This document shows, one piece after another, positions 49,694 to 60,320 of a stretch of 64,000 nucleotides of DNA. Made by a program: the position numbers and the translations under genes. The number at the start of each line of letters is the position of its first letter. The stretch's first letter is position 1. The notes under the pieces are model-generated. The model had not been told where the DNA came from and searched no databases. It saw nothing but the letters and a program-made list of their open reading frames with translations. The DNA is from Trichosphaerium sp. ATCC 40318 (taxonomy: Eukaryota; Discosea; Flabellinia; Trichosidae): assembly GCA_038496445.1 (NCBI GenBank), contig JALMLS010000255.1:578679-642678 (forward strand), read 5' to 3'.

Positions 49694-51328
49694 CTAAGAA
49701 TGTCGTGGCTTTGCCATAAGAAGGTTGTACAAAGCGTTGCTAGCACTTTCTCTGCGTTCTCTTTCAGATTCTTGGTATGCTGTATTTATAGCCATCATCC
49801 ACTCTCTTTCTCCTCTGAAATACCTAGATATCAATGATTAATGAGAACAGTATGACATGTATCGTACGGTTTTTCTTTATCAGGTGCAGTAACATACGAA
49901 TCAGACCAAAGATGGAAACTCACTTTAGGTGTTTTTTTCCCTTCGAAATCAAACATGTCAAGTTTTAAGTAAGGAAAGTTCCTCAGTTTTTCTTTCCTAC
50001 TGCACCCCAAGAACTTTATATATAATAGAGGTAGAACCATTTTTCGGGGTTTTTCATCATCTTTCTAATCGGAATTAGCAAGGAAAGAATACAAGCTTTG
50101 ATACACAAAATTGAACAGTCAATATTAAATGCTTACACATGGCCATTCTATTGTTAGCTCTTTCTTTGTTAGAACCATCCAAACTCTATGAGGCTCTTTA
50201 GGTGTTCCTGGTGTAAACCCTTTGAACAAGCTTAGTGGAGGAAGGAACTAACACAACAAAAAAAATTACCTTGTTGAATCCATGCTTTTCCTTCTGCCTC
50301 TGATTTAGGCTCTGCGCCAGGTATTTCTGAAACTGTCATAAACCCACAATATCTTAGGTCTTTTGGCTATATAAAAAAAAGAAGAAAAGTAAGATAACAT
50401 GTCATGTGTCAACCAAAAATAAAGTTGTTTGATTATCACTTACCAAGGACTTAATCCTTTTGAGTATCTCTATACACTCCTTAACTTGGCGCTTAATTTT
50501 GTCTTTATGCGGATTTTCCGATTTATCCAGCATCTTATCCAAGTACTCCTTCCACTTCTGTATGAGTGCGATTAAAACATCCTTAAACAAAACTTCAGAA
50601 TCACCGAAGAAATAAATAACAGTCAGAGTGCACTCTTTACTGACTAGTCATAATCACGTGCCTGGCTTTTTTGAGAAGCTTCATCACTTATTGTATTGAA
50701 ACTAGATATAGAACCCACTATACGCTCATACGCTTGACCGAATACAGTGTCAACTAAATGTTCACTGCATCCTGTCATTTGTGATGCGCAGTAGTTAAAC
50801 GTTGAACTAGCCCAGTCTAAACTATAAGCTGCGAGCATAAGCTGTTCTTTTGATGGCTTGCTATCGCCCTAACAAAAAACAAAAAGAATTAAGAGAACAG
50901 CAAGCCACATAATGCTCTGCGTTAACAACTTTTTTTTTTGGATATCTAAAGGGTACGTTCTGGTTGAAAAAGCTGTAAATCATTACGTACCTCTGGTAGC
51001 CGCCCATTATTATGTTGTAACGCCATAGCTCGTCTCATAAGCGAATTCGCGTAAGATGGCTGTAAAGCTTTTTCCAACTGTCCCATTTGAATGCTAGCCA
51101 GTATACGTGCGTCTTCGAGCTCATCAAGCGTATCTGGATGTCGTTATTTGAAAAGCTAACGGCAGAACTATTAAAACGCATGCCTTTTTCTTCCTTCGTG
51201 CATAACTCTAAGCATCGTACGAATCCTTCACTTGTGAAGAAATTACCTTCCGTTTTGGCAACTTTAAGAGTATCCTGTTGTTTAGGCTTTGCTTCTGTTC
51301 CTTCAGTCACAGAATCTTTGGTCTCCAT
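49694..51328 (-). CDS. Helical (BAR-like) plus PH domain protein
   Basis: ATG 51328: METKDSVTEGTEAKPKQQDT, spliced across about 120 nt to DTLDELEDARILASIQMGQL. Long helices follow: QPSYANSLMRRAMAL, LMLAAYSLDWASSTFNYC, LVDTVFGQAYERIVGSISSF, KDVLIALIQKWKEYLDKM and IKRQVKECIEILKRIKSL. Together these resemble a BAR-type bundle. A PH domain comes next: DLRYCGFMTVSEIPGAEP, HRVWMVLTKKELTIEWP, LDMFDFEGKKTPKVSFHLW and the closing helix GEREWMMAINTAYQESERER. Stop is TAG at 49694-49696. BAR-PH proteins bind curved or phosphoinositide membranes, but the BAR assignment here is inferred from helical character only. Confidence 0.7.
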
Positions 51329-51760
51329 TTGCAGAGGATTATTTAGCCGATTATGTTAAGTGGGAATAAGAGGTTGAAAGTATTTTTGTGATGTTCACTT
51401 TGGCTGTGTAGTGTTTGCTTGCAAAGAAGACTTTGGAAATAGTGATGTTCAGTAGGAAAAAGGCAACACATGAGATGTCACGTGAATGGTATTGTTTTAC
51501 GCTTGGAGGCATTTACTGGTTCCTATATTGCTACTGTTAGCGTGAATGTGAAAATATCTTGCCATGGTTTCGAGGTTTATCTGTTTAAATTCAAGGAGAA
51601 CAATATTATCCTCACTAGAGGTGATTACTTGCACTCATTGAGAAATGATGTACGGACTTAAGGAAACTTTTTTTTTTAGAGTTGGAGCCTTTTGAACCCA
51701 ACGCTTACTTTGAAATGCCTACTATATTTACACCAATTACAGTAACGTTCTTGTAGGAAA

Positions 51761-52322
51761 GACCGTTTCTCCGATTTCAGTCAGAGCAGCAACAACTTCT
51801 TGATCTCCTTGAGGGAGGTGATAAATCTCGAGTTGTTGTTCTGTCTTCTATTGCACACATACTGATAGTACGTTTGTTGAGACTATCACGTTTTATAAAT
51901 GTTGAAACTATATTTGCTTAATGCGCTGGCTATTTAGATGGTAGTAAAGACCTTAAATTAGACGACATCAATAGGGAGAAAAGAAACTATGGTCCATTTA
52001 CAGCTTACAATGCAAATAAACTTGCAAACATTTTGTTTGGCAAAGACTTCAATGACTACTCTGAAAAGGATTCTGAAGTTACCGTCCACTGCGTTCACCC
52101 AGGGATAGCCAAAACTAATCTCATGCGTCATCAATCGTGAATGTCTTCGCACCTGCTTTGTATGTTATCTAAAAAATAAAAACAGCACCACAGGTAAGCA
52201 CGACAAACCCTAAGCCTTTCTGCTTAACTTCTATTTAAGAGTGCTGCTACAAGCATGCATTGTGCTCCTAGAACCTAGCCTACAACATAAACCTGGTAGA
52301 TACTATAGTAACTTGAAGGTAT
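51761..52322 (+). pseudogene. Truncated pseudogene of the SDR at 56099
   Basis: Matches the second half of the intact short-chain dehydrogenase: DKSRVVVLSS, NYGPFTAYNANKLANILFGK, SEVTVHCVHPGIAKTNLM. It starts with a copy of that gene's 5' flank (ACCGTTTCTCCGAT at about 51762; cf. 56020). This is joined directly to codons from the middle, so about two thirds of a kilobase including ATG and the Rossmann glycine motif is gone. A stop plus frameshift lies near 52138. Introns are kept at the same places, so it arose by DNA duplication and deletion, not by retroposition. Confidence 0.85.
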
Positions 52323-53048
52323 GTCGCATTGGATGCTTGAATGTACCTTCTAACTAAATACACCTATAAGTTGCATGTCACTTCGTCCACATAAGATTGT
52401 GTAAAGCAGAAAAGCATCTAGCCTTCTTGAACTCTAGCATGCCTAACTTGATAAGTAGGAACGCTTACTACAGGTCCCGTTTCGCTGCAATCATTTGCAA
52501 AGACTGAAAGGCAGCTGAAAATAGAGTTATCGAATCATATGTACTTGCAACAAGGTTACTCAGGTATTATTCGTTGCAAAAATAATTGAATCCGTGGGGA
52601 GTCGAACCCTCAATCTCGAGAGCGGAAGTCTCATGTGTTACCATTGACACTACGGAGACATTATTATCATCAACCTGATTGTAAGTAAACTGTAAATACA
52701 ACTGAATATCTATCTATCGTTTGCTAATAGTGTACAAGCAAGATTGTAGCACTGCGTAATTACAAAATCTGCAAGGCTGTATCTCCGATATACAATCCAG
52801 CAGAACTCTTCAAAATGAAAAAGACATGAAATAACAGATGTTTTCCTCAATGCTAACATAATTTACATGCAAACGGACTGCAGTTACAAGTACTACGACA
52901 TCTACTTAACACAAATGCGTAGCAATAAGTGAATCGTAAATATAGTTCGACGTTTAACAAAATCAAATTGTTAAAGATTTCAGTGAATAATTGTCGGAGT
53001 TAATGTCTTTTGATCTACAAAGTCGACTAAATCCACAATTATCCAACA
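52323..53048. other. Non-coding region holding a tRNA
   Basis: Apart from the tRNA-Gly (52588-52659) no feature is supported. The first part may be decayed 3' flank of the SDR pseudogene. Confidence 0.35.
52588..52659 (-). tRNA. tRNA-Gly (anticodon TCC), possibly degenerate
   Basis: 72 nt on the minus strand. D-stem GTGT/ACAC. Anticodon stem TGAGA/TCTCG with loop CTTCCGC, giving anticodon TCC (Gly, GGA codons). T-loop TTCGACT with G53-C61. Box A and box B are good. The acceptor stem (GTCTCCG/CGGATTC) has two mismatches, and the T-stem (GAGGG/CCCCA) has two at its outer end. It may be a pseudo-tRNA. No intron. Confidence 0.7.
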
Positions 53049-55549
53049 ATGAGAAGAAACAAATCAATCCGTGTTGAGATTATCGCCATATCTATATTAA
53101 TCGCATACATAACACCAGTATCAGCTGTAATCGATGGTAACTATTTGATCCATTCAACAACAGAAAACGATGGCTTTCACGTTAGAAACCTAACTGTACC
53201 TTCACAGATTATAAGAAGTACGTATCTTCTACAAAAAGCTTTTTGTTTTTGCAGTACATTATCCCAAACACAACCGCGGTTTTTTGAAAGTTCTAACCCC
53301 TTTGTAGCATGTAGAAACTCTAATATTACAGCTGTTGCACAAGCTATTGCAGCTTTTGGAGATAATATAATTTATTTTGCTAGTGGAGGTCAAATTCACT
53401 TTATGAATCCTCAAGATTGCTCATACGTGCGTGATTTACTACTTCGCTGCAACTTGAAGTATAGATAAATAGAAAACACTTTTCGTCACCTCTTTTACAG
53501 TAGAACGCTATTTCTACGCCAGGAAAATGGAAACGTCAACATTACACCTTTTTCTGAAACTAAAATTCAACACCAGTTCAAATTCAGGGAAAGCACTCGC
53601 TGTTTTCTTTTTACTGAAAGAATACTAGTCAGAACAAGGGTTTCTTTTGTCTATTTTGAACTGTGGTGGTTCGATGTCTCTTGTCTTTCTTGTTTTTTTT
53701 GAACCACTACAGTTCAACATCTTTGACAAAAGAAATGTTTGTGTGAGAATTCCGAGAAACTAAGTTGTATTACTTATTTGTTTGGCCTGAACTTTATGGT
53801 TTACTTACGAGTTATTGATAGATTAAGACCTGTTTTGGCAATATAAACGGTGTCTCAGAAACTCCAGTTTTTGGAGAATTTATTACGTCTGTACAGACTA
53901 ACATCTTTACTTTCAATGCTGAAACTTGCTCTTTTACTACGGAATGTAGCACTTTTGTAGGTGGCACTTCAAGTACGTAACCTCTTTTTCTACGCGGATA
54001 CACTCATGACTGTTTTGATTGTCACTCTCATCATTATGCCAAATACAACCAAAGTCCATAATTAGATAATTCTGGGTTTTTTTTTGGTATTGAAAGCGAA
54101 ATTTGTATCAAGACTTAGACTTTTTTGCGCTTTTCGTACTATCTATTACCTACCAAAGCTTATCAACAAAAAGAAAATTTATTTGTTTTACCTCTAACTA
54201 TAATCTCCTTCTTTATTAACCATACTAGTGGAACTTATAAACGGTTACATCTATACAACAAGATCTGGGCCAATATTATTCAGGTATCAGCACACTACGG
54301 ACTACTGCACAAGAAACGCAAATGAAGTAATTGACATACCTGAGGTCTCTTTAGGTACATAATCGTTCTTATTCTTCATTTTTCTAAGAACTGCTTAGGA
54401 TCTGCACAAATATCCGCAACACAGTTACTTCTCCTTGCTCCAGACGGAACGTTGAGAGTTCAGAATCTAACCAACTACGTTGATAACAGTGCTGAAATTT
54501 GGGGAGAGTTATCAGCCGGTAGTTGGGGTCTCACAGTTGTGCCTTCTCTAATGAACGGGCCTCCTGTAACTCTAGCTCCTATACCGCCTCCTTCTACTGC
54601 TGCTCCTACAACAGCTCCACCACCAACTACGCTACCTCCAACAACACTACCCCCAACGACTCTACCTCCAACAACATTGCCACCAACAACATTGCCACCC
54701 ACAACATTACCTCCAACAACTCTACCGCCAGCGAAAAACCCAACCACGCAGCCCCCAACAAATCCACCAACAACAAGACCACCTACTACTCTGGCACCAA
54801 CTACTCTTCCACCAACAACTGCTCCTCCTATAACAGCATCGCCAACAGAACCTCAGCCTCCAACAACTGCTACACCAACGCAACCTCCAACAACTGCTCC
54901 TCCTACAACAACCCAACCAACAACTCAGATGGCACCAACTACTCTGCCGCCAACAACCACACCTACTACAGCACCGCCAACAGAACCTCAAACAACCCAG
55001 TCTCCAACAACTACACCAACACAGTCATCAACAACTACTACAACAGCACCTCCCGTGACCAATGTTAGTACTTCTCCAACTATTTCTCCTACAGTCGCAG
55101 CATCAGTGAATGTAACTATAGAGTTCATTGTATCACGTGCACTTACACAAACAGAAATAGAAGAAATTGCTTCTGCTTTACAAACAGTTCTTCACCTCCA
55201 ACTGTTGTACAGCGCGTTACAAAAAGAAGTACAGAACAACAGATTATATACGATGTTACTTTCGACTCACAAGACTCATCTAAAGTTATAACATTTGTAG
55301 AACGTTCAGACTCAACTACAGTACTCGCTACAGAAATAAACATACCAACACTACAAGTGGTACGCAGCAAACATCTTTTTTTTTTTGTTGTCATTTGTAT
55401 GTTGTCTAACTCTTTTACAGTTGAGCCTTAATACTGTCAATACAAATCCAACGTCCGAGCCCACAAGTCAATCCAATACAAGTAGAGGTAGTGTGTTATT
55501 TTCTGGTACAATAGCTAGTGTTGTTATTGCTTTAATAGCAGTACTATAA
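53049..55549 (+). CDS. Mucin-like, probably GPI-anchored surface protein
   Basis: ATG 53049 with a signal peptide (IIAISILIAYITPVSA). Small Cys-containing exons follow (QAIAAFGDNIIYFASGG, CFGNINGVSETPVFGEFI, CSFTTECSTFVGG), then a Pro/Thr tract at 54590-55070 suited to O-glycosylation. After it lies VTIEFIVSRALTQTEIEEIA, reminiscent of an SEA-type strand-helix. The end is a Ser/Thr-rich spacer and a hydrophobic tail (VLFSGTIASVVIALIAVL) with TAA at 55547, as in GPI-anchor signals. The frame after 55186 continues only if a 26-nt intron (55187-55212) is removed. An intron near 53580-53830 holds a long inverted repeat. Likely cell-surface; partner unknown. Confidence 0.75.
53641..53735. repeat. 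Imperfect inverted repeat, arms of about 32-35 bp
   Basis: Left arm 53641-53672 and right arm 53701-53735 are near-complements, sharing TTTCTTTTGTC and GAACTGT-GTGGTTC with a few mismatches. The loop is about 28 nt. It lies in an intron of the mucin-like gene. It could be a foldback/MITE remnant or a hairpin RNA source. Confidence 0.7.
54590..55070 (+). repeat. Pro/Thr tandem repeat tract
   Basis: Degenerate tandem units of about 15 bp (ACAACATTGCCACCA and variants) encode repeated TTLPP and related motifs in the mucin-like protein. Such tracts vary in length between strains. Confidence 0.9.
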
Positions 55550-56098
55550 ATACAAAATTGTTAACAATACCATAAAATAACAATGCATAAAAATTGCTTT
55601 GATACGTTCATCTGTTACTGATGTGGAACTATGTTAATAGTACGAACACCAAAGAGTACTTTGATACGTTCGTTATCTTGTTACAACAATCAAGGCTACT
55701 TGTATGACTCCTACAAGAGCTTTGACACCTTATTCTGTTTTCTGCATAATGCAAGGGGAGTGTAAGTACAATTTCGACTTCTGATAAGCAATGTCTTTTT
55801 CTTGCTACACCAACTGTTTTGATTTCACAAACACTTAAGTTTGTCGTGAACCGATAAAAATCCCAACAAACTTTACGGTACGCCTTATTGCTGTTTTTGA
55901 GGCTTTTCTTGTTTTTAAATCACGTGCACATCTTTCTAGCGCTTTCCAAACACGTAATAAGATACCTTTAAGTGTATGAGAGCGTATTTAATGACTATAG
56001 TAGGTTTTCGGGAGGAAAAACCGTTTCTCCGATGTCAGGGCAATTAATTCGCCGGCGATTTATCATTTTTCATTCTCAACAATAAAGAACACAACAAG
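55550..56098. other. Intergenic, upstream of SDR
   Basis: Contains two direct copies of CTTTGATACGTTC (about 55598 and 55658), a CACGTG near 55921, and the ACCGTTTCTCCGAT element shared with the pseudogene. Confidence 0.45.
56019..56037 (+). promoter_or_regulatory. Conserved upstream element of the SDR gene
   Basis: ACCGTTTCTCCGAT(G/T)TCAG lies about 65 bp before the SDR ATG. It is preserved at 51762-51780 in front of the pseudogene. It may only reflect duplication, not selection. Confidence 0.35.
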
Positions 56099-57345
56099 AT
56101 GGGTAACGCCTGCGAGTCATGCCATAATAAGAACGCACCAACAACATTGACATGGAAGTCGACTGCAGAAGATGTAGCACGTTTCTACAATGCTGATCTA
56201 AAAGGCAAAGTAGCTTTAGTAACAGGTAACAGCCACTCAACAATGTATCATTTTTGTTTCGTTAATTTATGTCGCCAGGTGCCAACATCGGTATTGGCTA
56301 TGAGACGGCTAGAGTATTCGCTGGAGCTGGCGCAAAGACATATCTTGCATGTAGAAGTAAGGATAAAGCAGATCAAGCCATAAAAGATTTAGTAAATGAG
56401 GGTTTGGATAAAAGTCTATTTGGGTTCCTTCCTGTAAGTCTAAATAAACTAGCAACTCGAATTTTCGTGTATGGCTAACCTCTTGTCCAGCTAGATCTGG
56501 CTTCACTACAATCTGTCAAAGACGCGATTAAAGAGTTCCATGAGAAGGAAGAGAAGCTTGATTTCCTTATCCTAAATGCTGGTACCCTTAGCAAACTCGA
56601 CCTTCTTACTTAGTTTTTTAAGGTATTATGGCTTGTCCAAACATGAAAACAAAAGAAGGTTTCGAAATGCAAATTGGTGTTAATCATATTGGCCATCACG
56701 CATTAGCAACAAGACTTCTTGATCTCCTTGAAAAAGGTGATAAATCTCGAGTTGTTGTTCTGTCTTCTGTCGCTCATGCTATGGGTACACTTGTTGTTGA
56801 CCTCAAACTATGATATTTAACTGTATGATAGGTAGTGGTAAAGATCTTAGGATTGATGACCTCAACTGGGAAAAGAGAAGCTATGGATCATTTAAAGCGT
56901 ATTCTGCGAGCAAGATGGCAAACATTTTGTTCGGGAAAGAGCTTCAAAGACTTCTCACTGAGAAGGGTTCCGAAGTTACTGTTCACATCGTTCATCCAGG
57001 AATGGTTAAAACCAATCTAGCAAGACACCAAAAATGGGCAAATGCTATTACACCTGTTTTGGGTGTAGTGGCCAAAGTTAAGTCAGCACCTCAGGTACTA
57101 CTTTTATTATGAGATATTTGACTTAAACCTTTGTAGGGCGCTGCTACAAGCATGTATTGTGCGCTAGAACCTAGCCTACAACAACAACCTGGTAGATACT
57201 ACAGTAACTCAAAGGTATGTTAAACTATGATGCTTGACTAAGAACAAAATAGGAAAAACAACCATCTACCAGAGCTCAAGATATGACTCTAGCAAAACAG
57301 CTTTGGGAAGCCACGGAGGATTTGATTGAAAAACACCTACAGTAA
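56099..57345 (+). CDS. Short-chain dehydrogenase/reductase, retinol-dehydrogenase-like
   Basis: NAD(P)-dependent oxidoreductase. ATG 56099: MGNACESCHNKNAPTTLTW. Gly2 plus Cys4 form a possible myristoylation/palmitoylation signal. The Rossmann motif is split by an intron: GKVALVTG joined to ANIGIGYETARVFAGAGAK. Next are LACRSKDKAD, FLILNAG, IQVNHIGHHALATRLLDLL-like (seen as IGVNHIGHHALATRL), RVVVLSSVAHA, and the catalytic YSASKMANILFGKEL (Y-x-x-x-K). Then VHIVHPGMVKTNLARH and PGRYYSN. Stop is TAA at 57343-57345. Seven small exons. The layout matches RDH11-14/WWOX-type SDRs. A truncated duplicate lies 4 kb upstream. Substrate unknown. Confidence 0.9.
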
Positions 57346-57503
57346 AATTACCGCATGTTTTGTTCTAATTAGAAAAATAAATATTATTTAATAGCCCTTC
57401 TTTCTCTATTACAGCTGATTTTTCATGTGGCCATTCAGATTCTGTGTTTCATTCAAACGTGTTGACCTGTTTCACAGTATAAACCAAATAGTTCGGGTGT
57501 GAC

Positions 57504-57758
57504 TTGCTACTTTATCATTGCCAGACGGTCAAGAATAGTAAGTACGACACAAATTACTTATCCCTCCACATAGATAAATCAATAACTTGTGTTGATTATG
57601 AAATGCATGGTGAGTATACAAAGTGGACAAAGAACGGAGAAAAACTATTGTATTGTTGGTACAAGAAAGGTAAACAAAATGGCAAGGCAAAACTGTGGTG
57701 GCAACTAGCCGAACAATGCGGCAAGCATGGCAACATCAATGGAATAACTAACGAGTAA
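57504..57758 (+). pseudogene. Fragment of a MORN/YwqK-type repeat gene
   Basis: Open stretch with repeat cores EYTKWTKNGEKLLYCWYKKG, then KQNGKAKLWW, and TAA at 57758. There is no ATG and no F-box-like head. It ends mid-repeat (QCGKHGNINGITNE). It faces the related gene at 57911-58513 tail to tail, so it is probably a decayed copy. An unseen 5' exon cannot be excluded. Confidence 0.55.
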
Positions 57759-57910
57759 AATTAGTGCACAAGGAAGTTAAGTACCGTATCTTTATTATAT
57801 TTTACTAGAGGTAGTTAATGTCAATGAACGAAAGGACCTTAGAACAGTTACAACCATCAGTACTCAGTACTAACAAGAATATATTAAAAAAAAACATGTT
57901 ATATTCATTG

Positions 57911-58513
57911 TTAATCCTTTGTCTTCATGCTGTGAAGCAAGTCTTTATTCTTTGCTTTCAAATGGACTTGGAACTTGTGAATATATATCATGCCATTATC
58001 GTGCCACTGACTGTATTCGCCATATAGCTTTCCTTGCTTATAGAAGGCCTTTTCCCAAAGTCTGCCATTATCATGCCATTGAAGTTGCTTGCCGTGCTTC
58101 CTACCTTGCTGATAGAAACACATTATTAACAGTTGACCTTTAACGTTCCACATCATATATTTACCATCTCTAAATCCATCTACAAAGTGACATTGCTGAG
58201 CAATTTTGAATGTAATCTGTTCAATTCTAAAACTCTTAAATATCCCATGTTTGTCTAAAGCTTCATTGAATCGAGAAGTCAATGCTGTTTTCAGGCATAG
58301 GAGAGGCCATTTGATGTATACATCAGCTGAAAGGTTTTGTATAATGATATGTAACTCAACGGGAAGTGCTGACAAGGATGAATTGATTGGATAGGCATCT
58401 AGTCGCCTGTGAAAGAAATAAGACTGAATATGTTATTAACATCGCGAGAATTACCGTTTGATAAAACTGTGGCTATTTCCTTTGTCATACACAAACAATT
58501 CGGAATCCTCCAT
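57911..58513 (-). CDS. F-box-like plus MORN/YwqK-type repeat protein
   Basis: ATG 58513 (MEDSELFVYDKGNSHSFIKR), one 47-nt intron, then DAYPINSSLSALPVELHIII with the family F-box-like helix. The shared NEALDKHG follows, then about four repeats (YMMWNVKGQLLIMCFYQQG, KQLQWHDNGRLWEKAFYKQG, SQWHDNGMIY). It ends KTKD and TAA at 57911-57913. About 180 residues, much shorter than the relative at 1-1841. Function unknown; an adaptor role is only a guess from the F-box-like head. Confidence 0.8.
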
Positions 58514-58921
58514 GGTGACGGAAAGTATCAGATTATAGAATGTTACTTATAGCCCCTTAAGTCAAGGGAACTATTTTTTTGTAAAAGAAAACATAAGCTG
58601 GAGCTGGTAAAAGGTTGCAAGCTAATAAGTTGTTATTTCCTTACTTTCAAATCAATCCACTGCAACATGTGTTGTTAATCGAAACACGCAAGTTGAAGAC
58701 TTAACGTAACAGCATGTTACTTTTCATTGATTACAATTAACCACAAGAAAAATATCATCTTGATAAATTGTATTCTCTGAACTGTACAACCGTAGTAAAC
58801 AGACTGTTTCTAAGTGGCTCGTACGCATTAATATCTTTGGTGTACCTTTAACGTTTCACTAAAAATGACTGGTATAACGTCACCTTATACGCCATGATAA
58901 AAACAAAAATACAGAATTTCT
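58514..58921. other. Intergenic, AT-rich
   Basis: Between two minus-strand genes; no feature recognised. Confidence 0.4.
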
Positions 58922-59583
58922 TTAAACTTTTTTTATTAATCGCAAGGACTTATCAAGTCTCCTTCCCGCGGCTCTTAATAATCTATTTGCCTGTTCTGTT
59001 TGTTTATGTTTATAATTGCGTTTCTTAGCACGTTTTAAAATTGATTGAAGGCAGTTCTGGTATGTATCAAGCACGTCATCAGTTGTACTTATCTCGTAAA
59101 ATTTAAAGTTATTTCTTTTTGCATATCCTTTACCCATGTCTGCAGAGACACATCTCTGATTTCTCAAGTCTGTTTTGTTACCAACTAGAAATATAGGTAC
59201 TCCTTCCTCTATAGCTGCTTTGACCATTGTTTGGTATAAAGGCAGTGCCGAAAACGAAGTGGGACTTGTAACATCCTAAAAAAAAAGCCGTTAATTTTTG
59301 AACTTGTTCGAACGAAACACAAAGCACGTACGTATATAAGTACTATCCCATTTGCGTCCATGTAGGTATTGTTTCCATACATATCCATAGATTCCATACC
59401 ACTTGTATCTACAAAATCTACACGTTCGGTATTGGCACGTGATATAAAGGATGTTTTGCCTATTTGTGTTGTAAGAACTTTATCCTGATAACGTAAGACC
59501 TTTGTGTTTTCTTTTGTTTTGTTTAAAGACTTACCGGTACTATTAGCTCCTATTACCACTATTCTTAATATTTGTTTGCTCAT
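58922..59583 (-). CDS. Divergent Ras-like small GTPase lacking a normal switch I
   Basis: ATG 59583: MSKQILRIVVIGANSTG spliced (about 75-nt intron) to KTSF, giving P-loop GANSTGKT. G3 is DTSGMES where most have DTAGQE. G4 is GNKTD (NKxD). G5 is EISTTDD where ExSAK is usual. The C-terminus is long and basic (KRAKKRNYKHKQTEQANRLL) without a CaaX box, ending KKV and TAA at 58922. Only about 14 residues separate the P-loop from DTSG, against about 40 in Ras, so the effector loop (G2) seems absent. A missed small exon in the first intron is the main alternative. Confidence 0.72.
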
Positions 59584-60320
59584 TTGTTGCTATCCTTGTG
59601 TTTGTTCGAAATAAATGCAGTTTTTTATGGTTCGCCACTCACAGTGACGCAAACTTAACAATTATGGTTCGTTCGTTAATAAAATCATCGCTAAAGACCA
59701 TTCCAAGCTACGTTTGCAGTAAATAAAAAACTGCTTGTTCGAAATTCTTTTCGATCACGTGATACGATAATACGGCGTAAGGTAATCTATTGAGGACATG
59801 GTTGTATCAAATCGTTCGAAAAGAATCTTTTTACGTAAAAGCAGTCAATGAAAAGTAACGCAATGCGAAAAACATGAATGATTTCGCTTAAAAACCATCC
59901 CTAATTAGCACGTCAGATAACGGAGTGTACGTACCTTGTACTTTTTTGTACTCGGGGAGTTATTATTCTGAAGAAAGTATACAAAACACGGCAATTCCAA
60001 AAAAAACTGCAAACAAATACTACACAAAGTGTCGGATTTCATTTAAAGATGGCACGTGTTTAGGGATAATAAGTAGAAGCATACAAGCACCCGTTTTGTA
60101 GCTCTGAGAAATTGAGACTTCTGTCCGAGAATTTCTTTTAACTAGCTTTACTAGCGTTTACTTTTTTGCTGTCTGTGGCGTGCATATAAACATAACAAAG
60201 TTCTTACTAAAATGAAGATGAAATCTGACGTCAGATCAAGCACTTGCGTTTTTGGGACTCATTCCGGATCAATTTCTTCTCAAGGCAGTAAATGCTTATT
60301 GACATAGGTCTTGTTTTTAT
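59584..60320. other. Intergenic
   Basis: Promoter side of the Ras-like gene and tail side of the cellulase. CACGTG at 59756-59761 (within TCACGTGA) and near 60053. Nothing else recognised. Confidence 0.4.

Noticed and set aside
54475-54747. Minus-strand Gly/Val repeat frame opposite the Pro/Thr tract
   Set aside because: Shadow of the plus-strand TTLPP repeats; no splice or start support.
54590-55070. Short regular repeats that could be mistaken for a CRISPR array
   Set aside because: Units are contiguous, degenerate and in a coding frame; there are no unique spacers and the genome is eukaryotic.
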